A DNA stretch of 64,000 nt from Faecalicatena sp. Marseille-Q4148 (GTDB lineage: Bacteria > Bacillota > Clostridia > Lachnospirales > Lachnospiraceae): NCBI GenBank assembly GCA_018228665.1, contig CP073692.1, forward strand, positions 2,616,046 through 2,680,045, written 5' to 3'. The notes under the pieces were generated by a model. The model was given only the letters and a program-made list of their open reading frames with translations, had not been told where the DNA came from and ran no database searches. Shown in pieces: positions 1 through 10,200 of this stretch. Every line of letters begins with the position of its first letter. The first letter of the stretch is position 1. Made by a program: the position numbers and the translations under genes.

Positions 1-2
1 AG

Positions 3-713
3 TTTAACAGAAATATTCTGGCTCTGCCAACAGAAATTCATTGGGAGAATTATGTGAAAGCCTTTAAAATGGGAAATATCGGTCTGTATTCTTTGAACAG
101 TTTGTTTAATGCCGTTGTTTCCGCAGCACTGATCATTTTCTTCGCATTTATTGTGGCATATTTTATTGCGCGCTATCAGTTCCGTGGACGAAAGATCATT
201 TATATGACATTCTTATTTGGAATGCTCGTTCCAGTTCACGCACTTTTAGTGCCTGTATTTATCCAGTACAAAAACTTTGGATTATTTGATAACAGATTAA
301 CCTTAATCATTCCTTATGTGGCGCTTGGACTTCCGTTTGCGATTTTCCTGATGGAAGGCTTTATTAGAACGATTCCGAAAGAGTTAGAAGAAGCAGCATA
401 TATTGACGGAAGTAATTTCTTCAATACGATGTTCAAAATTGTTTTTCCAGTCTGTAAACCTACATTAACAACGATCGGAATTTTAAGTTTCCTGGACGGA
501 TGGAATGAGTTCCCGTTCTCTTTAGTTTTGATCAAAAGTGATGAGTTAAAAACAATCTCGCTTGGGCTTTTGAACTTTAATGGGCAATATTCCAAAGACT
601 ATACAGTTCAGATGGCAGGACTGATTATGGCAATGTTGCCAATCATTATTATTTATGTGATAATGAATAAGAGAATTATTGAAGGCATGACATCAGGAGC
701 TGTCAAAGGATAA
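3..713 (+). CDS. Carbohydrate ABC transporter permease, MalG type (5' partial)
   Basis: Inner-membrane subunit of a sugar importer, the permease partner usually encoded last in a binding protein-permease-permease set. The reading frame is open to the window edge and the residues before the first possible start (ALPTEIHWENYV) match the conserved periplasmic stretch of MalG-type permeases, so the gene begins upstream; a GTG at 54 is internal. About 236 residues are visible, with five hydrophobic segments and the EAA loop (EEAAYIDGSNFF) that docks on the ATPase. It ends 10 nt before the beta-mannosidase gene, suggesting import of a mannoside or related oligosaccharide; substrate is inferred from context only. 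Confidence 0.9.
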   Translation, partial: FNRNILALPTEIHWENYVKAFKMGNIGLYSLNSLFNAVVSAALIIFFAFIVAYFIARYQFRGRKIIYMTFLFGMLVPVHALLVPVFIQYKNFGLFDNRLTLIIPYVALGLPFAIFLMEGFIRTIPKELEEAAYIDGSNFFNTMFKIVFPVCKPTLTTIGILSFLDGWNEFPFSLVLIKSDELKTISLGLLNFNGQYSKDYTVQMAGLIMAMLPIIIIYVIMNKRIIEGMTSGAVKG

Positions 714-723
714 GAGGTGTGCT

Positions 724-3204
724 ATGAAGAAAATAGATTTGAATCAAAACTGGTGTATTCGATGCGTCGATCAGAAGGAATGCTTTTATTCAGACGTGCC
801 GGCTACAGTTGCAGCAGTATTATATGAAAACCATGTGATTGCAGATTCTTATTATGGGGAAAATGAATGGGAAACGTATGAAGTGCTGAAGAAGGATTAT
901 GAGTTTACTAATACGTTCCTGGTAAGTGATGAGATGTTAAATGAAGATCAGGTGCTGTTAAGATGCGAGGGAATCGATACGGCGGCAGATATTTATATCA
1001 ATGATCAAAAAGTCATGTTTGTCAATGATATGCACCGTACATATGAATTTGATGTGAAAGCTTTGCTGACAGAGGGAGAAAATCATATTAGGATTTATTT
1101 CCATTCTAATATTGAATATGCGCTTAGCCAGCATACAAAGGAACCTTATTATACGACATCGGATACAGTAGATGGCTTCAGTCTCGTGCGGAAAGCACAT
1201 TCGACATATGGATGGGACTGGGGGCCGAAGCTTCCAGATATGGGAATCTGGAGAGCGATCAGCATCGTTTCCTATGAGGATGCAAAAATCTCCGATATTT
1301 ATATTCGACAGAGACATGAAGAGGAATCGGTGACACTTCAGTTCGATATTGATGTGGAAAAATTTGTTCCGGCTAAAGATGTTGAACTGGAAATTTCAGT
1401 GACAGCGCCGGATGGAACAGTCGTAGGCAATATTGGCGGTCAGGCTAAGGAAACAGGCTCCTATGACATCGTGGTAGAGAAACCGGAATTATGGTGGTGC
1501 AACGGTTTTGGAGAGCAGCCGTTATACGAAGTGAAGTTCGTGTTAAGATGCGGAGATGTTCTTCTGGAAGAACAGAAAAAGAGAATCGGTCTTCGGACGC
1601 TGACTGTGCGTAAGGAAAAGGATCAGTGGGGAGAAAGCTTTGAATTCTGTGTGAACGGTGTGTCTATATTTGCGATGGGAGCAAACTATATTCCGGAGGA
1701 CAGTATATATCCGCGGTGCAGCAAGGAGCGCTCCAGAAAGCTGATTGAGCAGTGTGTAAAAGCCAACTACAACTGTATTCGTGTGTGGGGCGGCGGGTAT
1801 TTCTGTGAAGATTATTTCTATGATCTCTGTGATGAATACGGACTGATCGTATGGCAGGATCTTCTCTTTGCGTGCGGAGTGTACCGACTTCACGATGATT
1901 TTGTACAGAATGTCATTGCAGAGACAAGAGACAACGTAAGGAGACTACGTCATCATGCCAGCATTGCACTGTGGTGTGGAAATAATGAGCTGGAGTGGGG
2001 CTGGTCCGGCTGGGATATGGGATTTGGAAATAAACTGTCAGACAAAGCAGATTATCTCAAATTATTTGAGTGGATTCTGCCAAATACAGTAAAAGAAATT
2101 GATCCGGATAGATTTTACTGGCTGGCATCACCGTCCTCAGGTGGAAGCTTTGATGACCCGAATGATCAGAACAGAGGAGACGTACATTACTGGGAAGTAT
2201 GGCACAGACTGAAGCATTTCACAGAATACCGGAAATATTATTTTAGATTCTGTTCAGAATTTGGATTTCAGTCCTTCCCGTCTATGAAGACGATCAACAG
2301 TTTTGCAGAAGAGAAAGATAAAAATATTTTCTCTCCTGTTATGGAGAACCATCAGAAAAATGGTGGGGCAAATGGACTGATTTTATATTATCTGTCAGCA
2401 AACTTCTTATATCCGTCAAAATTTTCGACATTGCTCTATGTGTCTCAGATCCTTCAGGCGGAAGCGATCCGGTACGGAGTAGAGCATTGGAGAAGCAATC
2501 GCGGACGATGCATGGGTTCTTTATACTGGCAGGTGAATGACTGTTGGCCGGTTGCAAGCTGGTCAAGTCTTGATTATTATCATCGTTGGAAACCTTTGCA
2601 CTACTATGCGAAGAAATTCTATGCGCCGCTGCTGCTTTGTGCACTGGAAGAAAAAGGTCATGTGAGATTTGTAGTCTGCAATGAGACAAGAGAAGATGTT
2701 TCGGCAAAAATCGTCTGGAGACTTCGGAATCATAAAGGAACTATTCTGGAAGAACACAGTGCAGAATGTAACGCAGTAGAATTGTCTGCAACAGAATGTG
2801 CAGCTGCTGACTACAGCAAAGTTCTGGAACAGAAGAAAGAGCTGAGAACACAGTATTTAGAGTACATCTTATATCGCGGAGACGAGGAGATCAGCAGAAA
2901 CACATTGCTGTTCTGTCGGTCAAAACATTTTGGCTTTCAGAATCCGGAGCTTACATATTCTGTAAAAGAATTGGAAGACAGATATGAACTTTCTTTCCAC
3001 ACAGAGAATTATGCAAAATATGTTTTCGTTGATGCGGAAGAATTTGACTTTGTTGCAAGCGATAATTGCTTCGATCTTTCAAAGGGAGAAGAAAAGATTA
3101 TTGAGATTAGAAAATCCGATATTACAAAGAACGGAGAATTATATCAGATCCGGAAAGAAGATCTGGAAAAGTTACAGCTTCTGACAGCGTATGATATCCG
3201 TTAG
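724..3204 (+). CDS. Beta-mannosidase, glycoside hydrolase family 2
   Basis: Hydrolyses terminal beta-mannosyl residues from short oligosaccharides. The 826-aa protein has the GH2 order: N-terminal jelly-roll sugar-binding domain (about 1-180), immunoglobulin-like domain, TIM barrel (about 290-610) and C-terminal beta domains. The acid/base is E422 in WCGNNELEW and the nucleophile E512 in FCSEFGFQSF, both typical of beta-mannosidases rather than beta-galactosidases. No signal peptide is seen, so it acts in the cytoplasm on imported sugar. It sits 10 nt after the ABC permease with ribosome site AAGAGGTG. Beta-mannosidase is the best match; a related exo-glycosidase specificity within GH2 cannot be excluded. 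Confidence 0.9.
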   Translation: MKKIDLNQNWCIRCVDQKECFYSDVPATVAAVLYENHVIADSYYGENEWETYEVLKKDYEFTNTFLVSDEMLNEDQVLLRCEGIDTAADIYINDQKVMFVNDMHRTYEFDVKALLTEGENHIRIYFHSNIEYALSQHTKEPYYTTSDTVDGFSLVRKAHSTYGWDWGPKLPDMGIWRAISIVSYEDAKISDIYIRQRHEEESVTLQFDIDVEKFVPAKDVELEISVTAPDGTVVGNIGGQAKETGSYDIVVEKPELWWCNGFGEQPLYEVKFVLRCGDVLLEEQKKRIGLRTLTVRKEKDQWGESFEFCVNGVSIFAMGANYIPEDSIYPRCSKERSRKLIEQCVKANYNCIRVWGGGYFCEDYFYDLCDEYGLIVWQDLLFACGVYRLHDDFVQNVIAETRDNVRRLRHHASIALWCGNNELEWGWSGWDMGFGNKLSDKADYLKLFEWILPNTVKEIDPDRFYWLASPSSGGSFDDPNDQNRGDVHYWEVWHRLKHFTEYRKYYFRFCSEFGFQSFPSMKTINSFAEEKDKNIFSPVMENHQKNGGANGLILYYLSANFLYPSKFSTLLYVSQILQAEAIRYGVEHWRSNRGRCMGSLYWQVNDCWPVASWSSLDYYHRWKPLHYYAKKFYAPLLLCALEEKGHVRFVVCNETREDVSAKIVWRLRNHKGTILEEHSAECNAVELSATECAAADYSKVLEQKKELRTQYLEYILYRGDEEISRNTLLFCRSKHFGFQNPELTYSVKELEDRYELSFHTENYAKYVFVDAEEFDFVASDNCFDLSKGEEKIIEIRKSDITKNGELYQIRKEDLEKLQLLTAYDIR

Positions 3205-3230
3205 AAAAGAGCAGAAATAAGATCATTTTT

Positions 3231-3274
3231 ATACAGGAAGGAAGTCGTTTGAACAGCTTCTTTCCTGTATTTTA
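3231..3274. terminator. Bidirectional terminator between GH2 and AraC genes
   Basis: Inverted repeat: ATACAGGAAGGAAG at 3231-3244 pairs with CTTCTTTCCTGTAT at 3257-3270 (one G-T pair), followed by TTTTA. It lies between two convergent genes and can serve both. Confidence 0.75.
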
Positions 3275-3313
3275 GTTATGGAATAGGAAATTATATCGGC
3301 AGATGATTCCGTA

Positions 3314-4219
3314 TTATGCCTCAAAAGATCCATTTGACAGCGCCTTGATCGAGGATGCATATTCAGAAGGCGTCATTCCGGTGATTTTTTTAAACTGCCG
3401 TGAAAAATAGTGTATGGAAGTATAACCAAGCTTCTCGGAAATTTGTGTAAAATTCAGATGGTTCATGCGAATCATTTCTTTGGCAGCGTCAATTTTCATA
3501 TGTGAGAAGTACTCGATGATGCCAAGACCGCTGCGTTCCTTAAAGATCTTCTGGAGCTGGGAGCGTCCGATCAGAGTGTCTCGGCAGATCTGCTCGATTG
3601 TCACATGAGTGTTTAGATGCTTTTCCAGATAATCAACAACATGATGGAAGATCTCGTTATCACTGCGGCTCTTTGTTGCCTTCGGAATCTGACTTGTGAT
3701 GACCGGACCATTCAAGTATCGCCTGGAAATATGCAGTAAAAACTGTTCAAGGTAGATTCGGATTAGCTGTTCTGAGCCAAGAAGCGGTGAGGAGCATTTC
3801 TTCATGACGGTCTGGTAAGGATCATCAAGCCGGCCCTCAAAACAATTTCTGGCTTCAACGATGATATTAGCGAGAAGAGTCCGCTCAATCTCATCGATAT
3901 GCAGAAGTTTTTTGCGGAAAAAATCCATGGCAGGGCTGCTGCAGCGAAAAGAGATGACCACAAGATTTGGTGCGGAAGCGCCGGTTGCAGTAACATTGTG
4001 GAATTCATTCGGTTCATGGAACACGATATCCCCTTTCTTGATGACGGTATAGTTGTTTTCTACGGTAATGCCGACTTCTCCCTTGTCTGCATAACAGAAT
4101 TCCCAGAAATCATGCCGTTCTCCTGTAAAGGCAAATGTATTCATATATTCAAAATAGTGGATCGTGTAGATTGCATCAATATGAATTGTCTCGTCCAGAG
4201 TTACAGATTGATAACCCAT
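3314..4219 (-). CDS. AraC family transcriptional regulator with cupin sensor domain
   Basis: DNA-binding regulator of 301 aa. The N-terminal half is a cupin-like sugar-sensing domain (a GDIVFHEPNEFHNV stretch typical of AraC arms); the C-terminal 100 residues hold two helix-turn-helix motifs (VTIEQICRDTLIGRSQLQKI and the second around LGYTSIHYFSRQFKKITGMTPSEY). The start at 4219 was chosen because AAAGGAGC lies just before it and a matching promoter lies further upstream; a longer frame to 4336 would read through that promoter. It converges on the beta-mannosidase gene and diverges from the nucleotidyltransferase-kinase-galE operon, so it may control either. Confidence 0.9.
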   Translation of the reverse strand: MGYQSVTLDETIHIDAIYTIHYFEYMNTFAFTGERHDFWEFCYADKGEVGITVENNYTVIKKGDIVFHEPNEFHNVTATGASAPNLVVISFRCSSPAMDFFRKKLLHIDEIERTLLANIIVEARNCFEGRLDDPYQTVMKKCSSPLLGSEQLIRIYLEQFLLHISRRYLNGPVITSQIPKATKSRSDNEIFHHVVDYLEKHLNTHVTIEQICRDTLIGRSQLQKIFKERSGLGIIEYFSHMKIDAAKEMIRMNHLNFTQISEKLGYTSIHYFSRQFKKITGMTPSEYASSIKALSNGSFEA

Positions 4220-4258
4220 GCATCTGCTCCTTTCTGCGCTTTCTAAAATACTAGTATC

Positions 4259-4287
4259 AGTATACACGCTTTTAAGAAGAAAAGCAA
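4259..4287 (-). promoter_or_regulatory. Promoter of the AraC regulator
   Basis: On the minus strand TTGCTT (4287-4282), 17-bp spacer, TATACT (4264-4259). The palindrome ATACTAGTAT at 4248-4257 lies just downstream of the -10 and could be an autoregulatory site. Confidence 0.65.
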
Positions 4288-4429
4288 AAGAAAAATGCAG
4301 ATAGTACAAAACTAAAAACTGATAATACAAATACATTTCATATCAATTGTAATACCATAAAGATAACAGATTTAAGACTGATTGACTGAAAAAAGAAAAA
4401 TCAAGAAAGGATTTTAGGAGGAATAAAAG

Positions 4430-5353
4430 ATGAAAAAACCAGTATTAGTAATCATGGCAGCAGGAATGGGCAGCCGTTATGGTGGACTGAAACAGATTGA
4501 TCCGATTGATGAGCAGGGACATATCATTATGGATTTCTCAATCTTTGATGCAAAAAGAGCAGGATTTGAGAAAGTTGTTTTCATTATTAAGAAACAGGAT
4601 GAGGATAATTTCAAAGAAGCAGTAGGAAAACGTATGGAGAAGCTGATGGATGTTTCCTATGCATACCAGGATATGGCTAATATTCCGGAAGGATTTGAAG
4701 TTCCGGAAGGACGTGTAAAACCGTGGGGAACAGCACATGCAGTATTAAGTGCGATTGATGTGGTAGACGGACCATTTGCAGTAATTAACGCAGATGATTA
4801 CTATGGATCAGAAGCTTTTAAACAGATTTACGATTACCTTTCTACACATGAAGACGATGAGAAATACCGCTATACTATGGTAGGATACAAACTTGAAAAT
4901 ACAGTAACGGATAATGGACATGTGGCACGCGGCATTTGTACGATGAATGAAGCAGGCGAGCTTGTTAAGATTGAAGAGAGAACAAGAATTGAGAAGAGAA
5001 ACGGCGGCATTGCATTTACAGAAGATGACGGCGCTACATGGACAGAAGTTCCGGGTGAGACAGTTGTTTCTATGAATATGTGGGGATTCACAAGAAGTAT
5101 TCTGGATGAAATTAAAGAAGGATTCCCGGCATTCCTTGAAAAAGGTCTGAAAGAGAATCCGATGAAATGCGAATATTTCCTTCCATCAGTTGTAAGTGAT
5201 CTGCTTGGAGAGGAACGCGCAACGGTTTCTGTTCTTACTTCAGCAGATAAATGGTATGGAGTGACATACAAAGAAGACAAACCGGTTGTTGTTGCAGCAA
5301 TTAAAAAATTAAAAGAAGAAGGTCTTTATCCTGAAAGACTCTGGGAGGAATAG
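4430..5353 (+). CDS. Sugar-1-phosphate nucleotidyltransferase
   Basis: Enzyme of 307 aa predicted to couple a sugar-1-phosphate to UTP or another nucleotide, giving a nucleotide sugar. The N-terminus has the NTP-transferase signature (MAAGMGSRYGGLKQ, residues about 9-22) and a metal-binding acidic pair in VINADDYYG. Length is near GalU (about 290 aa) but the sequence is of the separate family that travels with NahK-type kinases. A strong site (TTTAGGAGG) precedes the ATG. The kinase starts 5 nt after the stop, so the two are translationally linked: kinase makes hexosamine-1-phosphate, this enzyme activates it, and GalE epimerises. Sugar and nucleotide specificity are inferred. Confidence 0.85.
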   Translation: MKKPVLVIMAAGMGSRYGGLKQIDPIDEQGHIIMDFSIFDAKRAGFEKVVFIIKKQDEDNFKEAVGKRMEKLMDVSYAYQDMANIPEGFEVPEGRVKPWGTAHAVLSAIDVVDGPFAVINADDYYGSEAFKQIYDYLSTHEDDEKYRYTMVGYKLENTVTDNGHVARGICTMNEAGELVKIEERTRIEKRNGGIAFTEDDGATWTEVPGETVVSMNMWGFTRSILDEIKEGFPAFLEKGLKENPMKCEYFLPSVVSDLLGEERATVSVLTSADKWYGVTYKEDKPVVVAAIKKLKEEGLYPERLWEE

Positions 5354-5358
5354 GAAAA

Positions 5359-6474
5359 ATGGAAAAAGTTACAAGAGGACAGAGAGACGAAGCAATCGCG
5401 CATTTTAAATTTGAAGGTGTTCTGACAGGAGAACAGCCGTATGGAAGCGGACATATTAATGATACATTTTTATTAACATTTGATGTGCCGGAAAAAGGTG
5501 AAGTAAAAGTAATTCTTCAGAGAATGAACAAAGATATCTTCACAAAACCAGTGGAATTGATGGAGAACATTTTAAATGTAACTTCTTACCTGAGAGAAAG
5601 AATCATCGAGAATCATGGTGATCCGGAAAGAGAAACATTAAATATTATTCCTACAGTAGACGAGAAGCCGTATTTTGTTGACTCCTGTGGTGATTACTGG
5701 AGAAGCTACAAATTCATCACAGATGCAACAAGTTATGATCAGGTAGAGAAACCGGACGATTTCTATCAGAGCGCAGTTTCTTTCGGTAATTTCCAGAGAC
5801 TTTTGGCTGATTATCCGGCAGATACACTCCATGAGACAATCAAAGGCTTCCATGATACAAAAGCGCGTTTTGAAGTATTCAAAAAAGCAGTAGAAGCAGA
5901 TGTTTGCGGACGTGCAGCTTCTGTTCAGGATGAAATTAACTTTGTTCTTGCACATGAAGATGTTGCAAACGTATTCGGCGATATGCTTGCTAAGGGAGAA
6001 CTTCCGCTTCGTGTTACACATAATGATACAAAACTGAACAATATTATGATCGACAATAAGACAGGTAAAGGTATCTGTGTGATCGACCTTGATACTGTTA
6101 TGCCGGGACTTGCAATGAATGACTTCGGTGATTCTATTCGCTTTGGTGCAAGCACTGCAGCGGAGGATGAGCAGGATTTAAGTAAAGTATCCTGTGACAT
6201 GGATTTATTCGATCTCTACGCAAAAGGATATATCGAAGGATGCGGCGGAAAGTTGACAGAGAAGGAAATCGAAATGATGCCAATGGGCGCTAAAGTAATG
6301 ACATTTGAATGTGGTATGAGATTCCTAACAGATTACCTGGAGGGAGATCATTACTTCAAGATCCACAGAGAACACCATAACTTAGACCGTTGCCGTACAC
6401 AGTTTAAACTGGTAGAAGATATGGAAGCAAAATGGGATACAATGCAGGAAATTATTAAAAAATACAGCAAATAA
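5359..6474 (+). CDS. nahK: NahK-like N-acetylhexosamine 1-kinase (phosphotransferase family)
   Basis: Anomeric kinase of 371 aa in the aminoglycoside-phosphotransferase/choline-kinase fold. Catalytic loop THNDTKLNN contains D223; the metal-binding DLDT follows at D243, with the downstream NDFGDSIRFGAST stretch characteristic of Bifidobacterium NahK (LnpB), which phosphorylates GlcNAc/GalNAc at C1. Its ribosome site (GGGAGG) lies inside the end of the preceding nucleotidyltransferase gene. With that gene and galE it makes a lacto-N-biose/galacto-N-biose-type salvage route, although no phosphorylase gene (lnpA) is in the window. The symbol follows family resemblance and operon context; activity on other hexoses is possible. 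Confidence 0.75.
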   Translation: MEKVTRGQRDEAIAHFKFEGVLTGEQPYGSGHINDTFLLTFDVPEKGEVKVILQRMNKDIFTKPVELMENILNVTSYLRERIIENHGDPERETLNIIPTVDEKPYFVDSCGDYWRSYKFITDATSYDQVEKPDDFYQSAVSFGNFQRLLADYPADTLHETIKGFHDTKARFEVFKKAVEADVCGRAASVQDEINFVLAHEDVANVFGDMLAKGELPLRVTHNDTKLNNIMIDNKTGKGICVIDLDTVMPGLAMNDFGDSIRFGASTAAEDEQDLSKVSCDMDLFDLYAKGYIEGCGGKLTEKEIEMMPMGAKVMTFECGMRFLTDYLEGDHYFKIHREHHNLDRCRTQFKLVEDMEAKWDTMQEIIKKYSK

Positions 6475-6501
6475 GTTGTTTATTTAAAGGAGGAAAAACC
6501 A

Positions 6502-7518
6502 ATGGCAATTTTAGTAACAGGCGGTGCAGGTTATATCGGAAGCCACACATGTATCGAACTTTTAAACGAGGGATATGAAGTTGTTGTAGTTGATAACTTA
6601 TGCAACTCTTGCGAAGAATCTTTAAAAAGAGTAGAAGAGATTACAGGAAAGACTGTAAAATTCTACGAAGCAGATCTGCTTGACAGAGATGCACTTGAGA
6701 AAATCTTTGCAGCAGAAAAAGTAGAATCTGTAATCCATTTCGCAGGTTTGAAAGCAGTTGGAGAATCTGTTCAGAAGCCTTTAGAATATTACCATAACAA
6801 TATTACAGGTACATTGATCCTCTGTGATGTTATGCGCAATCATGGCGTAAAGAATATCGTATTTAGTTCTTCTGCAACAGTATACGGTGATCCGGCATTT
6901 ATTCCGATTACAGAAGAATGTCCGAAAGGCGTATGTACAAATCCATATGGATGGACAAAGTCTATGCTGGAACAGATCCTGACGGATCTTCATACAGCAG
7001 ACGCTGAGTGGAATGTTGTGTTACTTCGTTACTTTAACCCAATCGGAGCACATAAGAGCGGTAAGATCGGAGAGAATCCAAAAGGAATTCCAAACAATCT
7101 GATGCCGTATATTACACAGGTTGCAGTAGGAAAACTGAAATGTCTTGGAGTGTTCGGAGATGATTACGATACTCCGGATGGAACAGGTGTAAGAGACTAT
7201 ATCCATGTAGTTGACCTTGCACTTGGTCATGTGAAGGCAATTAAGAAATTAGAAGCGAAAGAAGGTGTTTCCATCTACAACTTGGGAACAGGAAACGGAT
7301 ATTCTGTTCTTCAGATGGTAAAAGCAATGGAGAAAGCATGTGGACATGAGATTCCATATGAGATTAAACCTCGCCGTGAAGGCGATATTGCAACTTGCTA
7401 TGCAGATCCTTCCAAAGCCAAAAGAGAACTGGGCTGGGAAGCACAGCGCGGATTGGATGAGATGTGTGAAGATTCCTGGAGATGGCAGTCACAGAATCCA
7501 AATGGTTATGAAGAATAA
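6502..7518 (+). CDS. galE: UDP-glucose/UDP-N-acetylglucosamine 4-epimerase
   Basis: Interconverts UDP-Glc and UDP-Gal, and possibly UDP-GlcNAc and UDP-GalNAc, using bound NAD+. The 338-aa protein opens with the Rossmann signature GGAGYIGSH, has the serine stretch SSSATVYG and the catalytic tyrosine-lysine pair in YGWTKSMLE, and has the normal GalE length. It follows the kinase by 27 nt with a perfect AAAGGAGG site and closes the operon before a strong terminator. In this context it would recycle the UDP sugar used or made by the two upstream enzymes. Confidence 0.93.
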   Translation: MAILVTGGAGYIGSHTCIELLNEGYEVVVVDNLCNSCEESLKRVEEITGKTVKFYEADLLDRDALEKIFAAEKVESVIHFAGLKAVGESVQKPLEYYHNNITGTLILCDVMRNHGVKNIVFSSSATVYGDPAFIPITEECPKGVCTNPYGWTKSMLEQILTDLHTADAEWNVVLLRYFNPIGAHKSGKIGENPKGIPNNLMPYITQVAVGKLKCLGVFGDDYDTPDGTGVRDYIHVVDLALGHVKAIKKLEAKEGVSIYNLGTGNGYSVLQMVKAMEKACGHEIPYEIKPRREGDIATCYADPSKAKRELGWEAQRGLDEMCEDSWRWQSQNPNGYEE

Positions 7519-7532
7519 AAAATAATAATAAC

Positions 7533-7576
7533 GAAGCTCCCGCAGCCGGAAAGTTCCGGAGGCGGGAGCTTCTTTG
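7533..7576 (+). terminator. Rho-independent terminator after galE
   Basis: GAAGCTCCCGC at 7533-7543 pairs exactly with GCGGGAGCTTC at 7562-7572; the loop contains a second small hairpin (CCGGAA/TTCCGG), followed by TTTG. Confidence 0.85.
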
Positions 7577-7631
7577 TGGAGATTCAATTCAGCTCTTTTT
7601 CCGGTAACTACTATTCAAATATAGGGAAAAG

Positions 7632-7640
7632 TGATATAAT
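7632..7640 (+). promoter_or_regulatory. Extended -10 promoter before gdpP
   Basis: TGATATAAT ends at 7640, 50 nt before the gdpP start. No good -35 is seen, which fits an extended -10 promoter. The same AAGTGATATAATAA string precedes the MoxR operon. Confidence 0.5.
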
Positions 7641-7690
7641 AATCAAATATATCATGAAGAAAAAATACATTATGAACCAGAGGTAGTAAT

Positions 7691-9739
7691 ATGAATAAAA
7701 AAGTTCGTTTAAAAGGACAGCTCCGTCTGTATATGCAGTGGCCGGCTTTTATGACGATACTGCTGATCGCGATGAATTTCTGGATCTTCCGGCTGGATCG
7801 GAAGGCAGGAGGGCTGATGGCTGTTTTTGTTGTGATCTATGCTGCGATCGTCGGTATTATGTACTTGTATAACCGCTCGCTGATTCTGACAGATATGATT
7901 GAGTTTGCGGCTCAATACGGTGTTGTGCAGAACAGGCTTTTGAAAGAGCTGGCAGTCCCGTATGCGATTTTGCTTGATGATGGGAAACTGATCTGGATGA
8001 ACTCGGAGTTTGAGGAGATTCTAGGCCCATATAAGCGTAAGGATTCGTATATGAGGGAATATATTAAGGAATTGAATAAAGGTGTATTTCCTAAGTCGGA
8101 CAATGAGAAGAAAGAGCTTGCAGTGACATTTAATGACAGAGATTATATTGCAGAGCTGTGTCGTGTTTCTGTAGAAGGTTTTACAGAGACGGAGCAGGTT
8201 GTTGAACTTCCGGAGCACAAGGATTATTTTATTGCGCTGCATTTAAAAGATGTGACAGAGATCAACAAATACAGGGATTTAATTGAAGAGCAGAAGATGA
8301 TCGCAGGTCTTGTTTATATTGACAATTTTGATGAGGTTATGGAGAGTGTCGAAGAGGTAAGGCAGTCACTTCTTCTTGCGCTCATTGACCGTAAGATTAA
8401 CCAGTATATGGCTAATGTGGATGGAATTGTAAAGAAGCTTGAGAAAGATAAGTATTTTATTGTTCTGAAGAAGAGTGGGCTTGAACAGATGAAGGAAGAT
8501 CATTTTTCTATTATGGAAGATGTGAAAAATGTTAATGTAGGCAATGAGGTTCCGGCTACATTAAGTATTGGTATGGGATTGAACAGCAGTACTTATATTC
8601 AGAGCTATAATAATGCCCGCGTATCTATCGACCTTGCTCTTGCAAGAGGCGGAGATCAGGCGGTTGTGAAAGATTCCGACGGCATCACATATTATGGCGG
8701 TAAGCGTGAGCAGACAAGTAAAAATACGCGTGTAAAAGCCCGCGTGAAAGCAGAAGCGCTCCGTGAGTTTATTATGGCGAAAGAAAAAGTAATTGTGATG
8801 GGACATAAGATTGCGGATGTGGACTCTTTTGGTGCGGCTATCGGTATTTATCGGGCGGTAACAAATCTTGGAAAGAAAGCTCACATTGTATTGAATGATA
8901 TCACAATGTCAGTGCGTCCGCTTTATGAGTTCTTCTCCAATAATTCAGCGTATCCGGATGATTTATTTATTACGTCAGATGAGATCAGAAGGTTTGTGGA
9001 CGGAAGCACAATGGCAGTCGTAGTAGATACAAACAAACCGGAGATGACAGAGTGTGAAGAATTATTAAGACTTGCACAGACAATCGTTGTATTGGATCAT
9101 CATAGAAGGGGAGACAGAATTATTGAGAATGCGGTGCTCTCTTATATTGAACCGTATGCTTCTTCAGCCTGTGAGATGGTGGCAGAGATTCTGCAGTACA
9201 TTGTAGATGATGTAGATCTTACAAGAATGGAAGCGAACAGCATGTATGCCGGCATTATGATCGATACGAATAATTTTATGAATAAGACAGGGGTAAGGAC
9301 ATTTGAGGCGGCAGCGTTTTTAAGAAGAGCAGGCGCAGACATTACTTATATTCGGAAATTATTCAGAGATGACATGGAGAGCTATCGCGCGAAGGCAGAA
9401 ATCGTCCGGTCAACGGAAGTGTACAGAGATGTTTATGCGATTGCGATCGGAACAAATACGAATCTGGACAGTCCTACGATCGTGGGAGCACAGGCGGCAA
9501 ACGAGCTTTTGAATATTGCCGGAATCAAAGCATCATTTGTATTTACTGAGTATAATGGAAAGATTTATCTGAGTGCCCGTTCCATTGATGAGGTGAATGT
9601 CCAGGTAATTATGGAACGGCTCGGAGGAGGCGGTCATTTGAATATTGCAGGGGCGCAGTTCCCGCATACAAGACTCAGCGAAGCGGTAACGCAGCTGAAG
9701 ATGACAATTGATGAAATGATAGAAAAAGGAGATTTATAG
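7691..9739 (+). CDS. gdpP: Cyclic-di-AMP phosphodiesterase GdpP
   Basis: Membrane-bound DHH/DHHA1 phosphodiesterase of 682 aa that degrades c-di-AMP to pApA. Visible order: two transmembrane helices (about 15-60), PAS-like domain (about 75-175), degenerate GGDEF domain (about 180-310), DHH domain with metal ligands ([12 protein letters not shown] and LDHH at D469-H471) and C-terminal DHHA1 with the glycine-rich [13 protein letters not shown]. The canonical GGDEF signature is absent, as usual for the family, where this domain is regulatory. It is followed 1 nt later by rplI, the conserved gdpP-rplI-dnaB order of Bacillota. Confidence 0.95.
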   Translation: MNKKVRLKGQLRLYMQWPAFMTILLIAMNFWIFRLDRKAGGLMAVFVVIYAAIVGIMYLYNRSLILTDMIEFAAQYGVVQNRLLKELAVPYAILLDDGKLIWMNSEFEEILGPYKRKDSYMREYIKELNKGVFPKSDNEKKELAVTFNDRDYIAELCRVSVEGFTETEQVVELPEHKDYFIALHLKDVTEINKYRDLIEEQKMIAGLVYIDNFDEVMESVEEVRQSLLLALIDRKINQYMANVDGIVKKLEKDKYFIVLKKSGLEQMKEDHFSIMEDVKNVNVGNEVPATLSIGMGLNSSTYIQSYNNARVSIDLALARGGDQAVVKDSDGITYYGGKREQTSKNTRVKARVKAEALREFIMAKEKVIVMGHKIADVDSFGAAIGIYRAVTNLGKKAHIVLNDITMSVRPLYEFFSNNSAYPDDLFITSDEIRRFVDGSTMAVVVDTNKPEMTECEELLRLAQTIVVLDHHRRGDRIIENAVLSYIEPYASSACEMVAEILQYIVDDVDLTRMEANSMYAGIMIDTNNFMNKTGVRTFEAAAFLRRAGADITYIRKLFRDDMESYRAKAEIVRSTEVYRDVYAIAIGTNTNLDSPTIVGAQAANELLNIAGIKASFVFTEYNGKIYLSARSIDEVNVQVIMERLGGGGHLNIAGAQFPHTRLSEAVTQLKMTIDEMIEKGDL

Positions 9740-9740
9740 A

Positions 9741-10187
9741 ATGAAAGTAATTTTATTAGAAGACGTAAAATCATTAGGGAAAAAAGGCGAGATTGTTAAT
9801 GTAAATGACGGATACGCAAGAAACTTTATCTTACCGAAGAAACTCGGACTGGAAGCAAATAATAAAAATCTGAATGATCTGAAACTTCAGAAATCAAATG
9901 AAGCGAAGATTGCAAAAGAACAGCTAGAAGCAGCCCAGGAGCTTGGAAAGAATATCGAGGCAGGAAGTGTGAAGCTTGCGATTAAGACCGGAGAGGGCGG
10001 TAAGACATTTGGTTCTGTATCAAGCAAAGAAATTGCAGCAGCTGTAAAAGAGCAGATGGGATATGAAATCGACAAAAAGAAGATTCAGTTAAAAGAAGCG
10101 ATCAAAACGCTTGGAACACATGAAGTTCCGGTAAAACTTCATGCTAAAGTGACAGCAAAGCTGAAAGTGATTGTAACAGAAGCCTAG
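9741..10187 (+). CDS. rplI: Large-subunit ribosomal protein bL9
   Basis: Ribosomal protein of 148 aa binding 23S rRNA at the L1 stalk base. The N-terminal RNA-binding domain carries the L9 signature ([20 protein letters not shown]), followed by a long connecting helix (about 41-75) and a C-terminal domain ending KLKVIVTEA. Normal length. Starts 1 nt after the gdpP stop, with its ribosome site (AAAAGGAG) inside that gene, and lies 13 nt before dnaB. Confidence 0.97.
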   Translation: MKVILLEDVKSLGKKGEIVNVNDGYARNFILPKKLGLEANNKNLNDLKLQKSNEAKIAKEQLEAAQELGKNIEAGSVKLAIKTGEGGKTFGSVSSKEIAAAVKEQMGYEIDKKKIQLKEAIKTLGTHEVPVKLHAKVTAKLKVIVTEA

Positions 10188-10200
10188 GAGGAACGATAGA

